Positions 1-11,329 are shown, numbered from the stretch's first letter. The stretch: DNA of 64,000 nt from Beta vulgaris subsp. vulgaris (GCF_026745355.1 NC_079203.1:42518492-42582491), one strand, 5' to 3'. Numbers and translations: made by a program. The notes: a model not told the origin generated them from the letters alone.

Positions 1-147
1 AGCCGTGGGGTACTGTGTAATTGAAACTTCTACGAGTGGGCTTAGCCTTTTGAATTTGCCCTGGATCAGCCCTTTCACGGAATAAACCCATCATAGAAGA
101 AATTTCATGTTGGTTCTGAAAATTTGCAATTTAGATGCACTTTGTCA

Positions 148-1568
148 GAGTTAAGGTTACAACTGGGTACCAAACTTTGTCAAAAGTTTCAGTTTGGTTA
201 CTCAACTTTAAAATGTTTCAGTTTGGGCACTCAAATCAAACTTCTGTTACTTTTTCTGTTAACTCCAATTAAATAATAAAAAAATATTTCTGCACAATTT
301 TTTTTATTTCTCTTCTTTAAAAAATTTGAGATCTCTTTCTCTCTCCTTCCCATAAACACCAAATCCACTCCCACCAATCCACCACTCCACCTCCTCCCAC
401 CACAGACCACGTCAAATTTTTTTTGCCATCGTTGCTGATACCCAATTATCCACCATCATGGACCCATCAAAATACACCCATAAACACCATCAATTTTGAA
501 AGAATTATCACCATTACTGTTCTAATCACCATCAAAACACTCATGATTTTTCCCTAAATCAAAAACACTAGCACACTTCACAGCATCATGATCATTTTTT
601 TTGCTAATTAAGATAGGTAATGGATCAATTATACCTTCCCTATTGATGCAACGACTCCGCTCAGGAACCAAGTTCTCATTCGATTTAATCTGCTCTAACC
701 AATTTGAGAAATTCTCCCCTCGCCGTAGCTTGATTCTGCAGGGGTTGGATCGATGCACGTGGTGTGAGAATCACTACTGGAACCTCCTCCTCGATTTCCA
801 ATATAGAAACCCCTAAAATCGCATCCATTGATTTTAAGTTCTTCGCCTGAGAATTCGCATCCACTATACCTTGCTTGTTTACTGCCGATGTACTCGCCTG
901 AAGAACTGTCGTAAGACCGATCTACGCAGAAAGGAATTCTAGACAGAGAAAGGCGCGAGGTTCAGTCATATCTACATCATCATCTTCATCTAATGAAGAG
1001 GAGAGATAATTAATGGATTCAACCTGACTTACACTTTGAATTACGTAAATGCTTTCATCATCAATTTCGAAATCAAATCGTGATCCCAATTGCATATATC
1101 TTTTTGGGTAGAGATTGATACCATTTATTGTTTCGCCATTGAAGAATTTGATGTTTTTCTTGTGTTTCGTTAATTTTTCTCTGTATTTTGTTTTGTTTCA
1201 ATGGAAGTTTCTCTCTCCAATTTGGGGATTTATTTCACAAATGTTTATTTTTCTTGTGAAATGCAACATGATGATGTTGTTTTGGTTATCGGAGAGGAGC
1301 AATGGAAGCAGGAGCGGAGGAGAGAGAAAAACTATAGGGGAAGGAGGAGGTGGTAGAGTGGTGGTCTGGTGGATTTAATTTTCAAGGGAGGAGAGAGAAA
1401 GACAATAATTCTTAAAAATTTGTCCAAAAACACTTTTTTTTGTTATTTAATTGGACTTAACAGCAAAAGTAACAGAAGTTTGATTTGAGTACCCAAACTG
1501 GAACTTTTTAAAGTTAGTACCCAAACTGGAACAAAGGGCAAAGTTTAGTACCCAGTTGTAACCTTAAC
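148..1568. mobile_element. Non-autonomous Mutator-like element (MULE) with long TIRs
   Basis: The ends are inverted repeats of at least 125 bp, extending more weakly to about 250 bp (left ~150-400, right ~1310-1568), beginning GTTAAGGTTACAACTGGGTA. The element is flanked by a 10-bp direct repeat CACTTTGTCA (138-147 and 1569-1578). Related uninterrupted sites at ~13389 and ~14817 show the pre-insertion sequence. Long TIRs with a 9-10 bp target duplication fit the Mutator superfamily. There is no transposase. The ~900 bp interior looks unrelated to the TIRs, so this may be a Pack-MULE carrying captured DNA, but the source is not recognised. Confidence 0.8.
922..1095 (-). CDS. Small acidic ORF inside the MULE, function unknown
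   Basis: A 57-codon open frame on the minus strand starts at an ATG at 1095 and ends with TAG at 922-924. The product would be acidic and Ser/Asp-rich (it contains SSSLDEDDDVDM). It lies between the TIRs of the MULE and could be part of a captured host exon or chance coding. I do not recognise it, no splice context is evident, and it is very short. Confidence 0.15.
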   Translation of the reverse strand: MQLGSRFDFEIDDESIYVIQSVSQVESINYLSSSLDEDDDVDMTEPRAFLCLEFLSA

Positions 1569-1578
1569 CACTTTGTCA

Positions 1579-2000
1579 TTCTGAAAAACAAAATAAGATT
1601 CCAATACAAAATAAAGTAGTAATAGTTTTTACTCAATGAGTAATGACTTGCTAATTTATTTGGGTTGACAACATTTTGTGTTTGTTTGGTTGAATGTAGG
1701 GAGTGCAAATTTCTTGGAGCTTTATTTTCCTATGTAATTGTATTTCTTAGGTATTGCTAAATGTTATTTGGTTATTCATGGGAATTTCCATTTATTTCCT
1801 CCATTTTACGGGAAGTGAAACTTTCTAGGAATTTCTATTTCCCATGAATTCGTCAACCAAACAATATTAAAAAATTCCAATTCCTAAATTTTTTTTAACT
1901 CCCTATACTAAACAATGTCAACCAAATTTGTCAATATGCTTCATAATAGTCTTCTAATCATGTACTATGTTTCTTTAAAAGAATAATTAGTTTTACAGCT
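1579..2000. other. Gene-free AT-rich flank, no gene seen
   Basis: No coding potential was recognised. The sequence around 1690-1920 contains an imperfect inverted pair (TTTGGTTATTCATGGGAATT and CCATGAATTCGTCAACCAAA), which suggests a small degraded MITE of about 220 bp inserted in the flank module. No target duplication was confirmed. Confidence 0.3.
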
Positions 2001-2622
2001 AATTATGTTTTATGTCTAGTTTATTTTCTTATGATGGCATCAGTGAGCTGTACTCCATGTCTCGTGATTGTGAAAGCAAAGAGATGTGTTGATCTTTTTT
2101 TGTTTTTGTTTTTTGAGGTAGCAGGTGTTGACTTAAAAAAAACTTAAAGCTTCAAGCAATGATATGAAAAGTATGCCTTGAAGGCTTAAACAAAACATTT
2201 TCCTATGGCATACTGTCCTTTACTTGAATTATCCAAGCGCACACCTTTGATCGGAATTCGGAGCAATGAGTTTAATTTAAATAATGAGCACACTGCACAC
2301 CTAGACCTAATCAATAGTCGTCGAATAAATAACTAATCCAACGACAATCATTAACGTTAGTGTAAAACAAATGTGTTTGTTCACACCTCCCAAAGATCTG
2401 CTCCAACAGGACGACGAAAGCAATACATTTGCATTGTTCTATAATCTATATAGTTTGGGATTTATATTGTTGTTTGTTATGATTGCAATTGTATCTAAAG
2501 TATAATTTAAAAACTTGATATTTTTAAAATCAAATTTAGCACTAAATTAGCTAACCAATAATTAAACAAACTACTACAGTACTACTAGAATAATTTACTT
2601 GATTAGCTTCAAGTTGGATTTA

Positions 2623-2989
2623 GGCTATGTTCAGTTCACCTTATTTTTGCTTATTTCAGATCTAATCAAATCAGATTAGATCAGATCAGAAAAAATAAGT
2701 TCAGATCAGATCAGATCCGTCAGTTTTAAAAACTCATTTTTACTATTAAATATCTATCATTACATATTAGTAAACATTATAATAATTGAATATTAATAAA
2801 GTACTCATTGAGACGAATCAAACAAGACCCCACATGACTATATTTTTTCTTATATATTGAGAGAAATCTAAAAGATAAGATCTTGTAATCAGATCAGTTC
2901 AGAAAAAATAAGTTCAGATCAGAAAAAATAAGTTCAGATCAGATAAGATAAGTTCAGATCAGAAAATTTCAGGTGAACTAAACATAGCC
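2623..2989. mobile_element. Tourist-like (PIF/Harbinger) MITE
   Basis: The ends are an inverted pair GGCTATGTTCAGTTCACC and its imperfect complement, flanked by the 3-bp direct repeat TTA (2620-2622 and 2990-2992), which fits PIF/Harbinger insertion. The 367-bp body is non-coding and filled with TTCAGATCAGA-type short repeats on both sides, giving strong fold-back potential. Confidence 0.75.
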
Positions 2990-2992
2990 TTA

Positions 2993-3558
2993 TTATCCTT
3001 CATTATTACGAAATTCTTTGAACAATGAAGTCTATGAAAAATTATGAGATGTTTTGTTGATAATACGGAGTCAACGGTACTTAATTTACTTGCTCCGCTC
3101 CGATCCAAAGTTTCGCTCAGAAATCTAAAGAAAATAAATTATACTCCAAGGGCCCACCTCAATGCATAGACTATCGACCTGGCTCCTGGCACCCGGGTGC
3201 ACAGTTATGTAGGTGCACTCGGTCATAAACTACATATCCTAATATACAAAATGCACCATATGATCTATCTACCACCAACATTGAAAAGAACATGTCGATT
3301 GAAGATAATGTTCAAGAAACCATGGATGAGGCAAAAAAAAAAATGAAATTGGTAAAAGGAAAGCAAATGAACTCAAATTTTTGTTTGAAAAAAGTTTTAT
3401 GGAACTCAAATTTTAAAACTTAAGAAAGAAGGAATTTTCATAATATTTCTGGTTTGAAAAAATAAATTAGTGAAGATTACTGATGGAAAGAAGGAAAAAA
3501 AAGGAAAACAGAGGAATCAATAGAGGAGAAGAAGGAAATAAAGAAAAAAGAGGAGAAC
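2993..3558. other. Intergenic, purine-rich toward its right end
   Basis: No gene is recognised. From about 3481 the plus strand is a GAA/GGA-rich purine tract. It runs directly into the MITE at 3568 and supplies that MITE's target duplication GAAAGAGAC. The open frame across 3483-3758 is low-complexity Lys/Arg/Glu sequence reading into a transposon and is not a gene. Confidence 0.5.
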
Positions 3559-3567
3559 GAAAGAGAC

Positions 3568-4173
3568 GAGAAAGGCTTGGTAACCAACTGTTTGAGTCCA
3601 AAAAAGACTCAAACACTCAAAAAGTAGAGGTGATCATGGGCCGGGCCGGGCCGGGTTTGGGCCGGGCCCCGGCCAAAAAAATTTGCCCATTGGTCGGGTC
3701 GAGCCTAAATTTGGGGCGAATTTTTGTGTCCAAAGCCCGCTATTTCGGGCCGGGCTAAGCAGGGCCAAAACGGGCCGGGCCAAAAATAGACTAAAAAGTC
3801 GTTTTTAGCTTGCCCAAAGCCCGCCCAAAGACAAAAAAAAAAAAACGACCGGGCCGGGCCCGGCCCGGCCCGCGGGCCGAAAAATTCTGCCCAAAACCCG
3901 GCCCAAAAACGGGCCGGGCCGGGCCAAAATGATCACCTCTATCAAAAAGTTACACAATGGTACCATTATAACCTGGTATTGGTATCACATTGTTATCAGG
4001 ATTGGTACCAAGCAACCTTACTTTGGTATTAAAATTTTCGGACAATGGTACCAATCTAACCTAGCATTGGTACCAAACAACACGCGCGTGAAATTTCCAA
4101 GGCTTAAAATAACCAAATTACCCCCGTTTGAGTCTCCTAAGAGACTCAAACGGTTGGTTGCCAAGACAAGCTC
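3568..4173. mobile_element. Mutator-type MITE (copy 1), carrying a nested hAT MITE
   Basis: The terminal inverted repeats are GAGAAAGGCTTGGTAACCAA and, on the other strand, GAGCTTGTCTTGGCAACCAA. A 9-bp direct repeat GAAAGAGAC flanks it (3559-3567, 4174-4182). The same ~280-bp element lies reversed at 28803-29082 and 46254-46530. The interior has runs of GGTACCA/TTGGTACC. A second transposon (3625-3941) splits this copy, raising its length to ~606 bp. It is non-coding. Confidence 0.8.
3625..3941. mobile_element. hAT-type MITE with GGGCCGGGCC-rich body
   Basis: The ends read TAGAGGTGATCA inverted, and a perfect 8-bp target duplication TCAAAAAG flanks it (3617-3624, 3942-3949). The intact MITE copies near 29036 and 46480 hold only one TCAAAAAG, giving a true empty site. 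The body is extremely GC-rich, with many GGGCC and CGGGCC units in both orientations, unlike the AT-rich surroundings. Confidence 0.85.
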
Positions 4174-4241
4174 GAAAGAGACATATCAACCTCTTTATTG
4201 CTTTTTTTTTTTTTTTTTGTTTTTTTTAGCCAGAAAGAAAA

Positions 4242-4547
4242 CTAGGGAGGAACCCAAGGAACGGGCCATCCTAAAGCATCCTTACGGATGATTTGAGAAA
4301 AAGAAATATCCAAAGACGAAAAATGATAACACAAATTTGTAGTGGAGTGCCCATAATGAGCCATCCAGTCTGCAGCAAAATTAGCTTCTCTAAAGATATG
4401 CTGAATGAAGACGGAATCAAACTTTTGCAAATCTAACTCAGCATCTTGAATCAAAGAATAAATAGACCAAGGAATCTTCCAAATTCTTTTTATAGCTTGA
4501 ATAACCAAAAGATTATCCCCTTCAATAATCAAATTTTTGACTCCCAA
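4242..4547 (-). pseudogene. LINE ORF2 C-terminal RNase H remnant
   Basis: About 100 residues match the second half of the RNase H domain of plant LINEs: an IEGDN motif with its Asp, followed by the typical HIFREANFAADWMA segment. It overlaps the end of the RT frame at 4529-4547 in another frame. The usual ~250-residue stretch with the CC-type zinc-binding region and the first half of RNase H is absent. The join looks like an internal deletion that also changed frame. Confidence 0.7.
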
Positions 4548-6595
4548 TTATCATTCCAAAAAGAAATAGCCCTTCCATCCCCCACCGCCCATCTAAGCCC
4601 TTTTTTAAAAGGGATTCTTAAATTCATAAGTTTACGCCACTGCCAAGACACATTAGCTTTAACCTGATAAGAGAATAAGGTAGCTTGCTTTAAATACTTA
4701 TGACGAACTAACTTAACCCATAAGTTATCAGGCATTTTAATAATTTTCCAAAGAAGTTTCAGTTGTAAAACTTGATTATTTATTTTTGCTTTCCTAACAC
4801 CTAGCCCACCAAACATTTTAGGTTGGCACACTTTGTCCCATCCAATCAGGTTAGGAGATTTAGAGTCAGAAGGCTTATTCCATAGGAAATTCCTATAGGA
4901 TCTATCTAGCCCTGACAATATAGCCGGCGGGAGAGAAAAACTTTGCATCTGATAATTAGCCTTAGTAGCAAGATTTGATTGCAGCAGAATAGTACGACCA
5001 GCTTGAGATAACGAATTTGCTTTCCATTTGGTTATCTGATTATTTACCTTTTCTTGAATGGGACTAAAAGTGGCTTTAGTAACTTTGCCACATACTATTG
5101 GGCAACCTAGATAATTCCCCAGAGAGAGGGAGCTATCCATATGGAGAATTTCCTGAAACTCAGGAAGTAACTCCGGAGAGGTATTTGATGAGCATTGGAA
5201 AGCCGACTTATGATAATTTACCAATTGTCCAGACATGGAACAATACTTATTTAAAATATCTTTTATAGCATAACAACTCTCGGATTTCGCTTTTGAAAAA
5301 ATCATGGTATCATCTGCAAATGTGAGAAAAGGAATATTAACCCTCGAATGACCTAGAGTAACCCCTACTAATCTCGTCCCAGGCCCACTGGCTTGAAAGA
5401 GAAGACGAGCAAGAATTTCAGCACAAAGAATAAATATATAGGGAGATAACGGATCACCTTGACGAATTCCCCGAGAAGGAATAAACATCTCTCCAGGGAT
5501 CCCATTGACTAAAACTGAAAAAGAAACAGTTGAAATACATTGATTTATCCAATTAACCCACTGTTCACAAAACCCTAGCTTACGAAAAGTTTCTAGAATA
5601 AAGGGCCATTCCAATCTATCATACGCTTTTTCCATATCAAGTTTAATAGCAAGACACCCTTCATTACCCTTTTTGTTCTTAAAAGAATGAAAAACTTCAT
5701 GGGCCAATAAAATATTATCCTGAATTAATCTTTCCGGGACAAACGCCCCTTGTAGGGGATGAATAATCTTACCCAGGACTTTTTTTAGTCTATTTGCCAA
5801 AATTTTCGAAATGATTTTATAAATGGAGGAGCAAAGACTAATTGGTCTGAAGTGATTTGGATTAGAAGGATTATCTATTTTCGGAATTAACGTAATAAAC
5901 GTATGATTTACTTCTTTAAGAATTTTACCAGAGTGAAAAAAAGCTTTAACAGCCCTAACTACCGAATTACCAACCACTGCCCAATATTTCTGAAAGAAAA
6001 AAGGAGTAAAGCCATCCGGTCCTGGAGCTTTATCAGGTGCTAGATCAAATAATGCTTCCTTGATTTCCTCTTTAGAAACATCCTCACATAACTCATTATT
6101 ATCTTCTTCCGATATTATGCTCTCAAGTAAATCAAAATCTACCTCTGAATTAAAACTGCACTCACTATTTGATAGACATCTATTCTTAAAGGCGGTTGTA
6201 AAACACTGTTCCACCTCCTTGGGATGCGAAACTTGACCATTATCGGAATCTAGAATAGAAGTAATAAGATTACGATTACGTCTAATAGAAGCACACACAT
6301 GATAATATTTAGTGTTGGAATCACCCAATTTTAGATGATTAGATTTGGCTCGAGTTTTCCAAAATTCATTCTGAAATTCTAATAACTTTGAATGCTTTGT
6401 TAATAGCCTATCCTGTTGAACGCCCAGTGTTCCAGCCTTACCTTGATCCAAAATGATAAGTTGTAGTTTATTTAATTGATCCTCAACTATCTTAACTTGC
6501 CTATTAATATTACCGAATCTCGTATTTACCCATTTTTTAGCATTTGCTTTAAGAAGCTTGCATTTCTTTAGCAAACAATACATATTTGATCCCAT
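4529..6595 (-). pseudogene. LINE ORF2 reverse transcriptase portion
   Basis: Codes for most of a non-LTR reverse transcriptase, which copies LINE RNA at the nicked target. Visible blocks are the PGPDGFTPFFFQ region, RPISLCSSIYKIISK, LDMEKAYDRLEW, GIRQGDPLSPYIF and the catalytic FADD (about 5310-5320 on the plus strand). The frame ends at FWNDNWESKI followed by a stop, immediately at a deletion that fuses it out of frame to the RNase H end. Upstream it continues in another frame from the endonuclease across the homopolymer at 6672-6683, so the first Met at 6595 is probably not the original start. Confidence 0.85.
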
Positions 6596-6621
6596 AAAAC
6601 GCTGAGACCACGACTTATAGA

Positions 6622-7413
6622 CTAATACTTCAAAATCTTTTCTAGTAGACCATAAATTATCAAACTTAAACGGGGGGGGGGGGAATTCAGAGTTTTAGGA
6701 AGTTGTAATTGAATCGAAATTGGACAATGATCAGAAGAGGTGAAAGCATGATGATGAATTCTTGAACCAGGGAACAGGTCAACCCATGATACCGAAGCTA
6801 TACCTTTATCTAAACGCTCAAATAAATTACTATTACTATCTCTAGACCTGCGCCAAGTATACGGATTTCCATGGAAAGGAAGTTCAATACATTCAACAGC
6901 AGCAAAAAAATTATTCATGTACATTAATCGAGCAAAACTAAAAGGAGCACCACCTTTCTTATCATGATGTGAACTTAACTCATTAAAATCACCCATAACT
7001 AAAAAAGGTCCACTTAAATCATTAAGAAAACCAATGAGTTCATCCCAAAAATCTTGCTTAAGATTATAACTAGGGGGGGCATAGATAAAAATGAGAGTAA
7101 AACTAATATTAAGTACCATAATCTTTATATTACAAGCCCAAAAGCGAGAAGTTTTTTTAATAATTGACATTGAAAACGGATTAGAAGGTATATCCTTCCA
7201 TAAAATCCACATACCACCTGCTAAACCTATAGAAGGAATGAAATCATGCGATGAGAACCCACTGTGACGTATCCACCCTTCAGAAGGAGGGGAAGACACC
7301 TTAGTTTCACAGATCATCATAATACTAACATAATTCAATTTACAAAATGATTTGATTTCTTCCAAAATAAGAGGCCTTCTCGAACCTCGAACATTCCAAG
7401 AACTAATAATCAT
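6622..7413 (-). pseudogene. LINE ORF2 apurinic-type endonuclease portion
   Basis: N-terminal endonuclease/exonuclease/phosphatase-family domain of LINE ORF2, which nicks the target DNA to prime reverse transcription. It starts SSWNVRGS and includes a GDFNE motif and the C-terminal SSDHCPI motif with its catalytic Asp-His. The ATG at 7413 lies 35 bp downstream of the end of ORF1, as expected for a LINE. The reading frame is lost at a run of 12 identical bases (6672-6683). Beyond it, the other frame continues as LINE-like sequence into the RT part, so one homopolymer indel, real or a sequencing error, explains the split. Confidence 0.85.
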
Positions 7414-7447
7414 AGATTAACAGGTGATAGAGAAAAGTACCCAAAGC

Positions 7448-8245
7448 TTACGGCCAGCTCCTCTTCAGTTCAGAACTGGCTGAATCTGCTTCAACCATCC
7501 CCTTCCTTTGTTTAGCAGAACTCGAGGAAGATAGCTGCTCAGCAAGACTAGCCCCTTCAACCCCCATACTTTCAATATGCTTCACAATAGAATGGTCTGA
7601 GTAGATAGAATGAAAAGAGTTACCAGGCTGAGAGGAATAATCCTCACACATAACATCCTCTTCAGGCTCATCCATAATGTACGTATCATCTTCAACATCA
7701 GAGGAGCCATGTAACTCAGCAAAAAAATCATTACCTTCAGCATCATCAAAAGGAGCATCTGGAAGCATAGCTGTAGCAAACAAATCCTCAGGGTACACAA
7801 CCCTTAAAGGAATAGGGCTACATATATCAGCAGAGGGGAGGGGCTTAGCCTTAAAATCCCCCAGGGGCACTGGGGAGTGCTCAACCTTAGGGAGAGCAAC
7901 TTTCAGAGAACTAGATGTAGGAAGGAGAGGGAGCACAGCACAGTTACTAGACTCATCATCAGAGGAAGAAACATCTACTACAACATTTTCTTTCATAGGA
8001 CTCTTACCTTTACCATCAACCACTGGGAGAGATAATATAGCAGTTCTAGAAAAATTCTGCACATGATTGTCTGAAATAACAACCCCCTTAGTAGCAGCAG
8101 GTTTAGCAGCACCAGAAAAAACTTTACCAGAAAACTTCTTTGAACCAGAACCAAACACAGGACCAGGTTGGCCAAGACGAGGTCTTGAAACATGCCTAGG
8201 CCTAGCCTCCACCACATTAGCCTGCTCAGCTGTGGTGGAAGGCAT
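7448..8245 (-). pseudogene. LINE ORF1 C-terminal tail
   Basis: A 265-codon frame of Ser/Pro/Glu/Asp-rich, low-complexity sequence without a recognised fold. It sits between the zinc-knuckle part of ORF1 and ORF2, where plant LINE ORF1 proteins usually carry a variable tail. Its Met at 8245 lies only 4 bp from the stop of the upstream part and in another frame. The text at the break is AGGTAAGCC, so either a 1-bp shift or an unexpected splice donor could join the two. Confidence 0.55.
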
Positions 8246-8248
8246 GGC

Positions 8249-9130
8249 TTACCTATTAGCATTGTTCAAAAACTCAGCTAACCACTTTTTCTTCGGATTT
8301 TGCAAAATCATAACCTTACGTTCATGCTTAGGAGGGGATAATACATAGCAGAAATCAATAGTATGAGATTCACAGCCACAAAAAGAACATCCAACCGAGA
8401 AATCCTCATACAAAATTAGATAGCCACAATCAACACCACCAGCTCTTTTTATTTCAGCATACTCAACAAGAGGGACAGTAATATCAACTCTAACACAAGC
8501 CCGAGCAAATCTTATTTTATGCCTTAAAAGAGACCTAGCATCCAGTTTAATCAGAGACCCAACAAAATTTGCAGCTAACAGATTAGCTACAGACTCAAAA
8601 TTCAATAGTTCAATAGGAAAACGAGGAATTCTTACCCAAATATCAACATACTTAATCTCTTCCACAAAGGGATCAAAATGAGCCCTCCATGGATAGATAA
8701 CAAAGAGCTCACCCATTACATGCCATGGTCTTTCAGACCAGACAAGAAATAGGTCACCGGGATTAGCAAAGCGAATAAGAACCCAATGATTTCCCATATC
8801 AAGAAAATCAACATCTCCTTTACAAAAGCTCCAATCAGCTCTTGTTCTAGAAATAATAGTTCTAAGATCAACCGGTTCACCCAACATTTTACCCACCAGA
8901 CAAGACTGAGATAAATCAACAATATCACGTTGTACCTGAGGAAGGTCATCTAGCACAATGACCTCAGGAAAAGAGGGAGGACCAGGGGGATCAAGAGATA
9001 CTGCATGAAGCACATCAGTACTAGTATCTGCTACAGGACCATGAGCATTAGGGTTAATAATTTCATCACCAGAGTTTAGAACAACAGGGACAAAATTGAG
9101 AACCACATCCTTGAAAGAAGGAGACACCAT
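8249..9130 (-). pseudogene. LINE ORF1 (DUF4283 plus CCHC zinc knuckle)
   Basis: RNA-binding ORF1 protein of a plant LINE. I start it at the ATG at 9130 (MVSPSFKDVV); the longer open frame upstream is hydrophobic 5'-UTR noise. A DUF4283-like region (SWSFCKGDVDFLD-type start, then WVRIPRFPIELLN) is followed by CSFCGCESHTIDFC, a CX2CX4HX4C zinc knuckle. It ends just before the tail frame at 8245. Together the two would be ~560 residues, normal for the family. Confidence 0.7.
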
Positions 9131-9946
9131 GAATATACTATTCAAAAGACAGAAATAAAGAAAGAAAGGAAGAGAACCAACTAAGCACAACTCAGAAATA
9201 TATGAATTACGAAGAAATTTTGAGGGATAATAACCAATTACCTGAAGTAATTTCAATTTATAGCAAACGAAAACACTTACTTTACAATGATAAATGTACC
9301 TTAGCGCAGAATTATCCATGTGAAATCTCATCGCATTAAATGCTATATCCAAACTTATGAACAAACACCCAAAAGCAGCACGCCAAATGAAGACAGCATG
9401 AGAGAGAAAATCCCCCCAGAGCAACGAAATGATGAAAGGAAAACAAAAAAATTTATGAACTCTCTCTCTCTCAGCAAGAGAATTAAATGACCCATCAAAT
9501 CCCCAATTTTTTCCGCCCTAACCCTAACCCTAAATTTGTACTTGACCCCCAGAAATTGTGTCCACGCCATCACAAACGGAATACAAATCGCCACTCTAAA
9601 ACACTTAAATTGCTTGGTTAACCAACAGCTATAAACATAGCCCTGCCAACATTTAGGGTTATAATTACCCTGCAAATTACCACCATTCGTAAGATTAATG
9701 AACTGATAGAAGAGAGAAAGCGGATTAACCAAAATTTTGGACAATCGCAATCCTATAATTAAGGCTAATTGCAGAACTTGAGTAAGAATTTTGCATTTAT
9801 GGCTGAGATTTAGAGCAAATAGATTCAGAAATCGATTTGGGGATTTTTTCTTTTGGACTAGGGTTTTGCGGGCAAGGGGGCTAGGGATGAAATGCTGAGA
9901 GCTTCTCTCTCTTACTTTCTCATCTTTTTTCCAATATTTCTTCAAC
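9131..9946 (-). other. LINE 5' untranslated region
   Basis: Non-coding leader of the LINE on the minus strand. It includes a CT/GA-rich run near 9460-9475 and a short telomere-like CCCTAACCCTAACCCTAAA at ~9518-9537. The open frames across it have no recognisable domain. The exact 5' end is uncertain. Confidence 0.45.
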
Positions 9947-10119
9947 ATTGCTTTTTTTTTGTTGTTGGTGTGCATTGGTTGAATGATGAATTATATACTT
10001 TCTTGTGTTTACATAATATAGAAATGTAAGTAGAAGTGTTTTTATGGTATGGAGTGATGGACCCAATAATGAATAAATAATCCTATAATGTGTATTCTAT
10101 AGACATATAATAGTTAGTG

Positions 10120-11329
10120 AAAGTATTGGGTCAGACCGTCTGACGTATTGTTTACTGTCAGACGGGCTGAGCCCAATACATCTATTTATAATACTCCCCA
10201 ATGCATAAAAATAGGACTTTTTTGAAGCCATAGTATGAGCTGTATACAGCTCTCTATAACTTGATCTGTTCAATAATTTTTGTATCTCAAACTTCATGCG
10301 GTTTTGTCTTGAGTTGATTACAACATCTACGTGTATGAAACCATTCAGATAAGAATTAATTGCTAGCTACTTCAGTGACTTGCCATTTTCATTGTTTATG
10401 GCTGACATGTCTTTCGATTTTGATGATCCGCAAATCTCCCAACCCAATAAAGATAATAACAAAATAAGAAAGGAGAATACCAGAAAACCTCACCGGAACT
10501 TCATCGCATTGATACTCGTCAGGGACAACGGGAAGAGTGACGGGAGTTGAGTTAACTCACCGGAACTTCATCGCCGCCATTACTCCAGGTCTGGGAGTGA
10601 TATGAAAGAACGAAATATCACGACAAACACCAACGTAAATCGACGAGATACAACCACAAAATTCCGATGAATTTGATTTCCGGAAGCAATGATTGAGATG
10701 AAAGGGAAATGATATCAAATGCAGTGCCACTTCTAGAAGGACCTGGATCTAATAAAGAAGAAAAAAATATCAGTTAAGAGGAATGAAGAAGAAGGAGAAA
10801 GTGAGAGAAAGCATAGGTTAGTGTTTTGTTTTTCAGTTGGACTTTGTTTTGTTTCAGTTGGACTTTGTTTTGTTTCAGTTGGACTTTGTTTTCTTTCAGT
10901 TGGACTTTCTTTTCTTTCAGTTAGAATTTCTTTTCTTTCAGTTAGACTTTCTTTTCTTTCAGTTAGACTTTGTTTTCTTTCAGTTGGACTTTCTTTTCTT
11001 TCAGTTGGACTTTCTTTTCTTTCAGTTGGACCAACTGAAAGAAATAATGGGCCAACTGAAAGAAATAATGGACTAACTGAAACAAGATGAAGACTACCTG
11101 AAGAAAAATGTAGACTACCTGAAGAAGAATAAAGACCAACTGAAACCCAAGTAAGTCTAACTGAAGCACAAAAATCCACTGAAAAACAAAGAAGACTAAC
11201 TGAAAACAAAATGAAGACTACCTGAAAAAAAATTGGAACCACCTGAAAAAAAATGAAGACTATCTGAAAAAAAATTGGAACCACCTGAAAGTCGTCCGAC
11301 CAAGATTATGGTCGGACGAGTCCGACACA
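10120..11329. repeat. Fold-back element with 21-bp tandem repeat arms
   Basis: The ends resemble each other as inverted repeats (TATTGGGTCAGACCGTCTGA at 10126, and TATTGTGTCGGACTCGTCCG on the other strand at ~11329). The left end is itself a hairpin (10126-10175). Between ~10829 and 11030 about ten copies of a 21-bp unit (TTTCAGTTGGACTTTGTTTT and variants) run in one direction. From 11030 to ~11290 the inverted unit (CCAACTGAAAG, CTACCTGAAG and variants) continues. Every unit is in frame, which creates repetitive open frames on both strands that are not genes. No clear target duplication was found. Confidence 0.55.

Larger units (their letters stand above)
87..2460 (+). repeat. Duplicated CNL-flank module, copy 1 (split by a MULE)
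   Basis: The stretch 87-147 plus 1569-1700 and 1905-2240 is a diverged copy of sequence also found at 13330-13500 and at 14770-14890 plus 16420-16740. Shared landmarks are CACTTTGTCATTC, AAAGTAGTAAT and GATGGCATCAGTGAGCTGTA. The following 2240-2460 resembles 18780-18860 and 19170-19265, the sequence just upstream of the intact CNL gene (TTGTTCACAC, GAAAGCAATA). I infer that this is the upstream flank of a lost or displaced CNL duplicate. No CNL coding sequence follows it here. Confidence 0.6.
4202..9946 (-). mobile_element. Near full-length LINE (L1-type non-LTR retrotransposon)
   Basis: On the minus strand the order is 5' UTR, ORF1 (DUF4283 plus zinc knuckle), then ORF2 with endonuclease, reverse transcriptase and a partial RNase H, ending in a poly(A) tail seen as poly(T) at 4202-4227. 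It is inactive as written. ORF1 has a frame change near 8246-8250, ORF2 is shifted at a 12-base homopolymer (6672-6683), and an internal deletion near 4540 removes the region between RT and RNase H. The 5' end is approximate: ATTGC plus a T-run occurs on both sides (~4197 and ~9947) and may be the target duplication. Confidence 0.85.

Noticed and set aside
10733..11284. 183-codon repetitive frame and its neighbours
   Set aside because: The 21-bp repeat keeps frames open; no real protein features.
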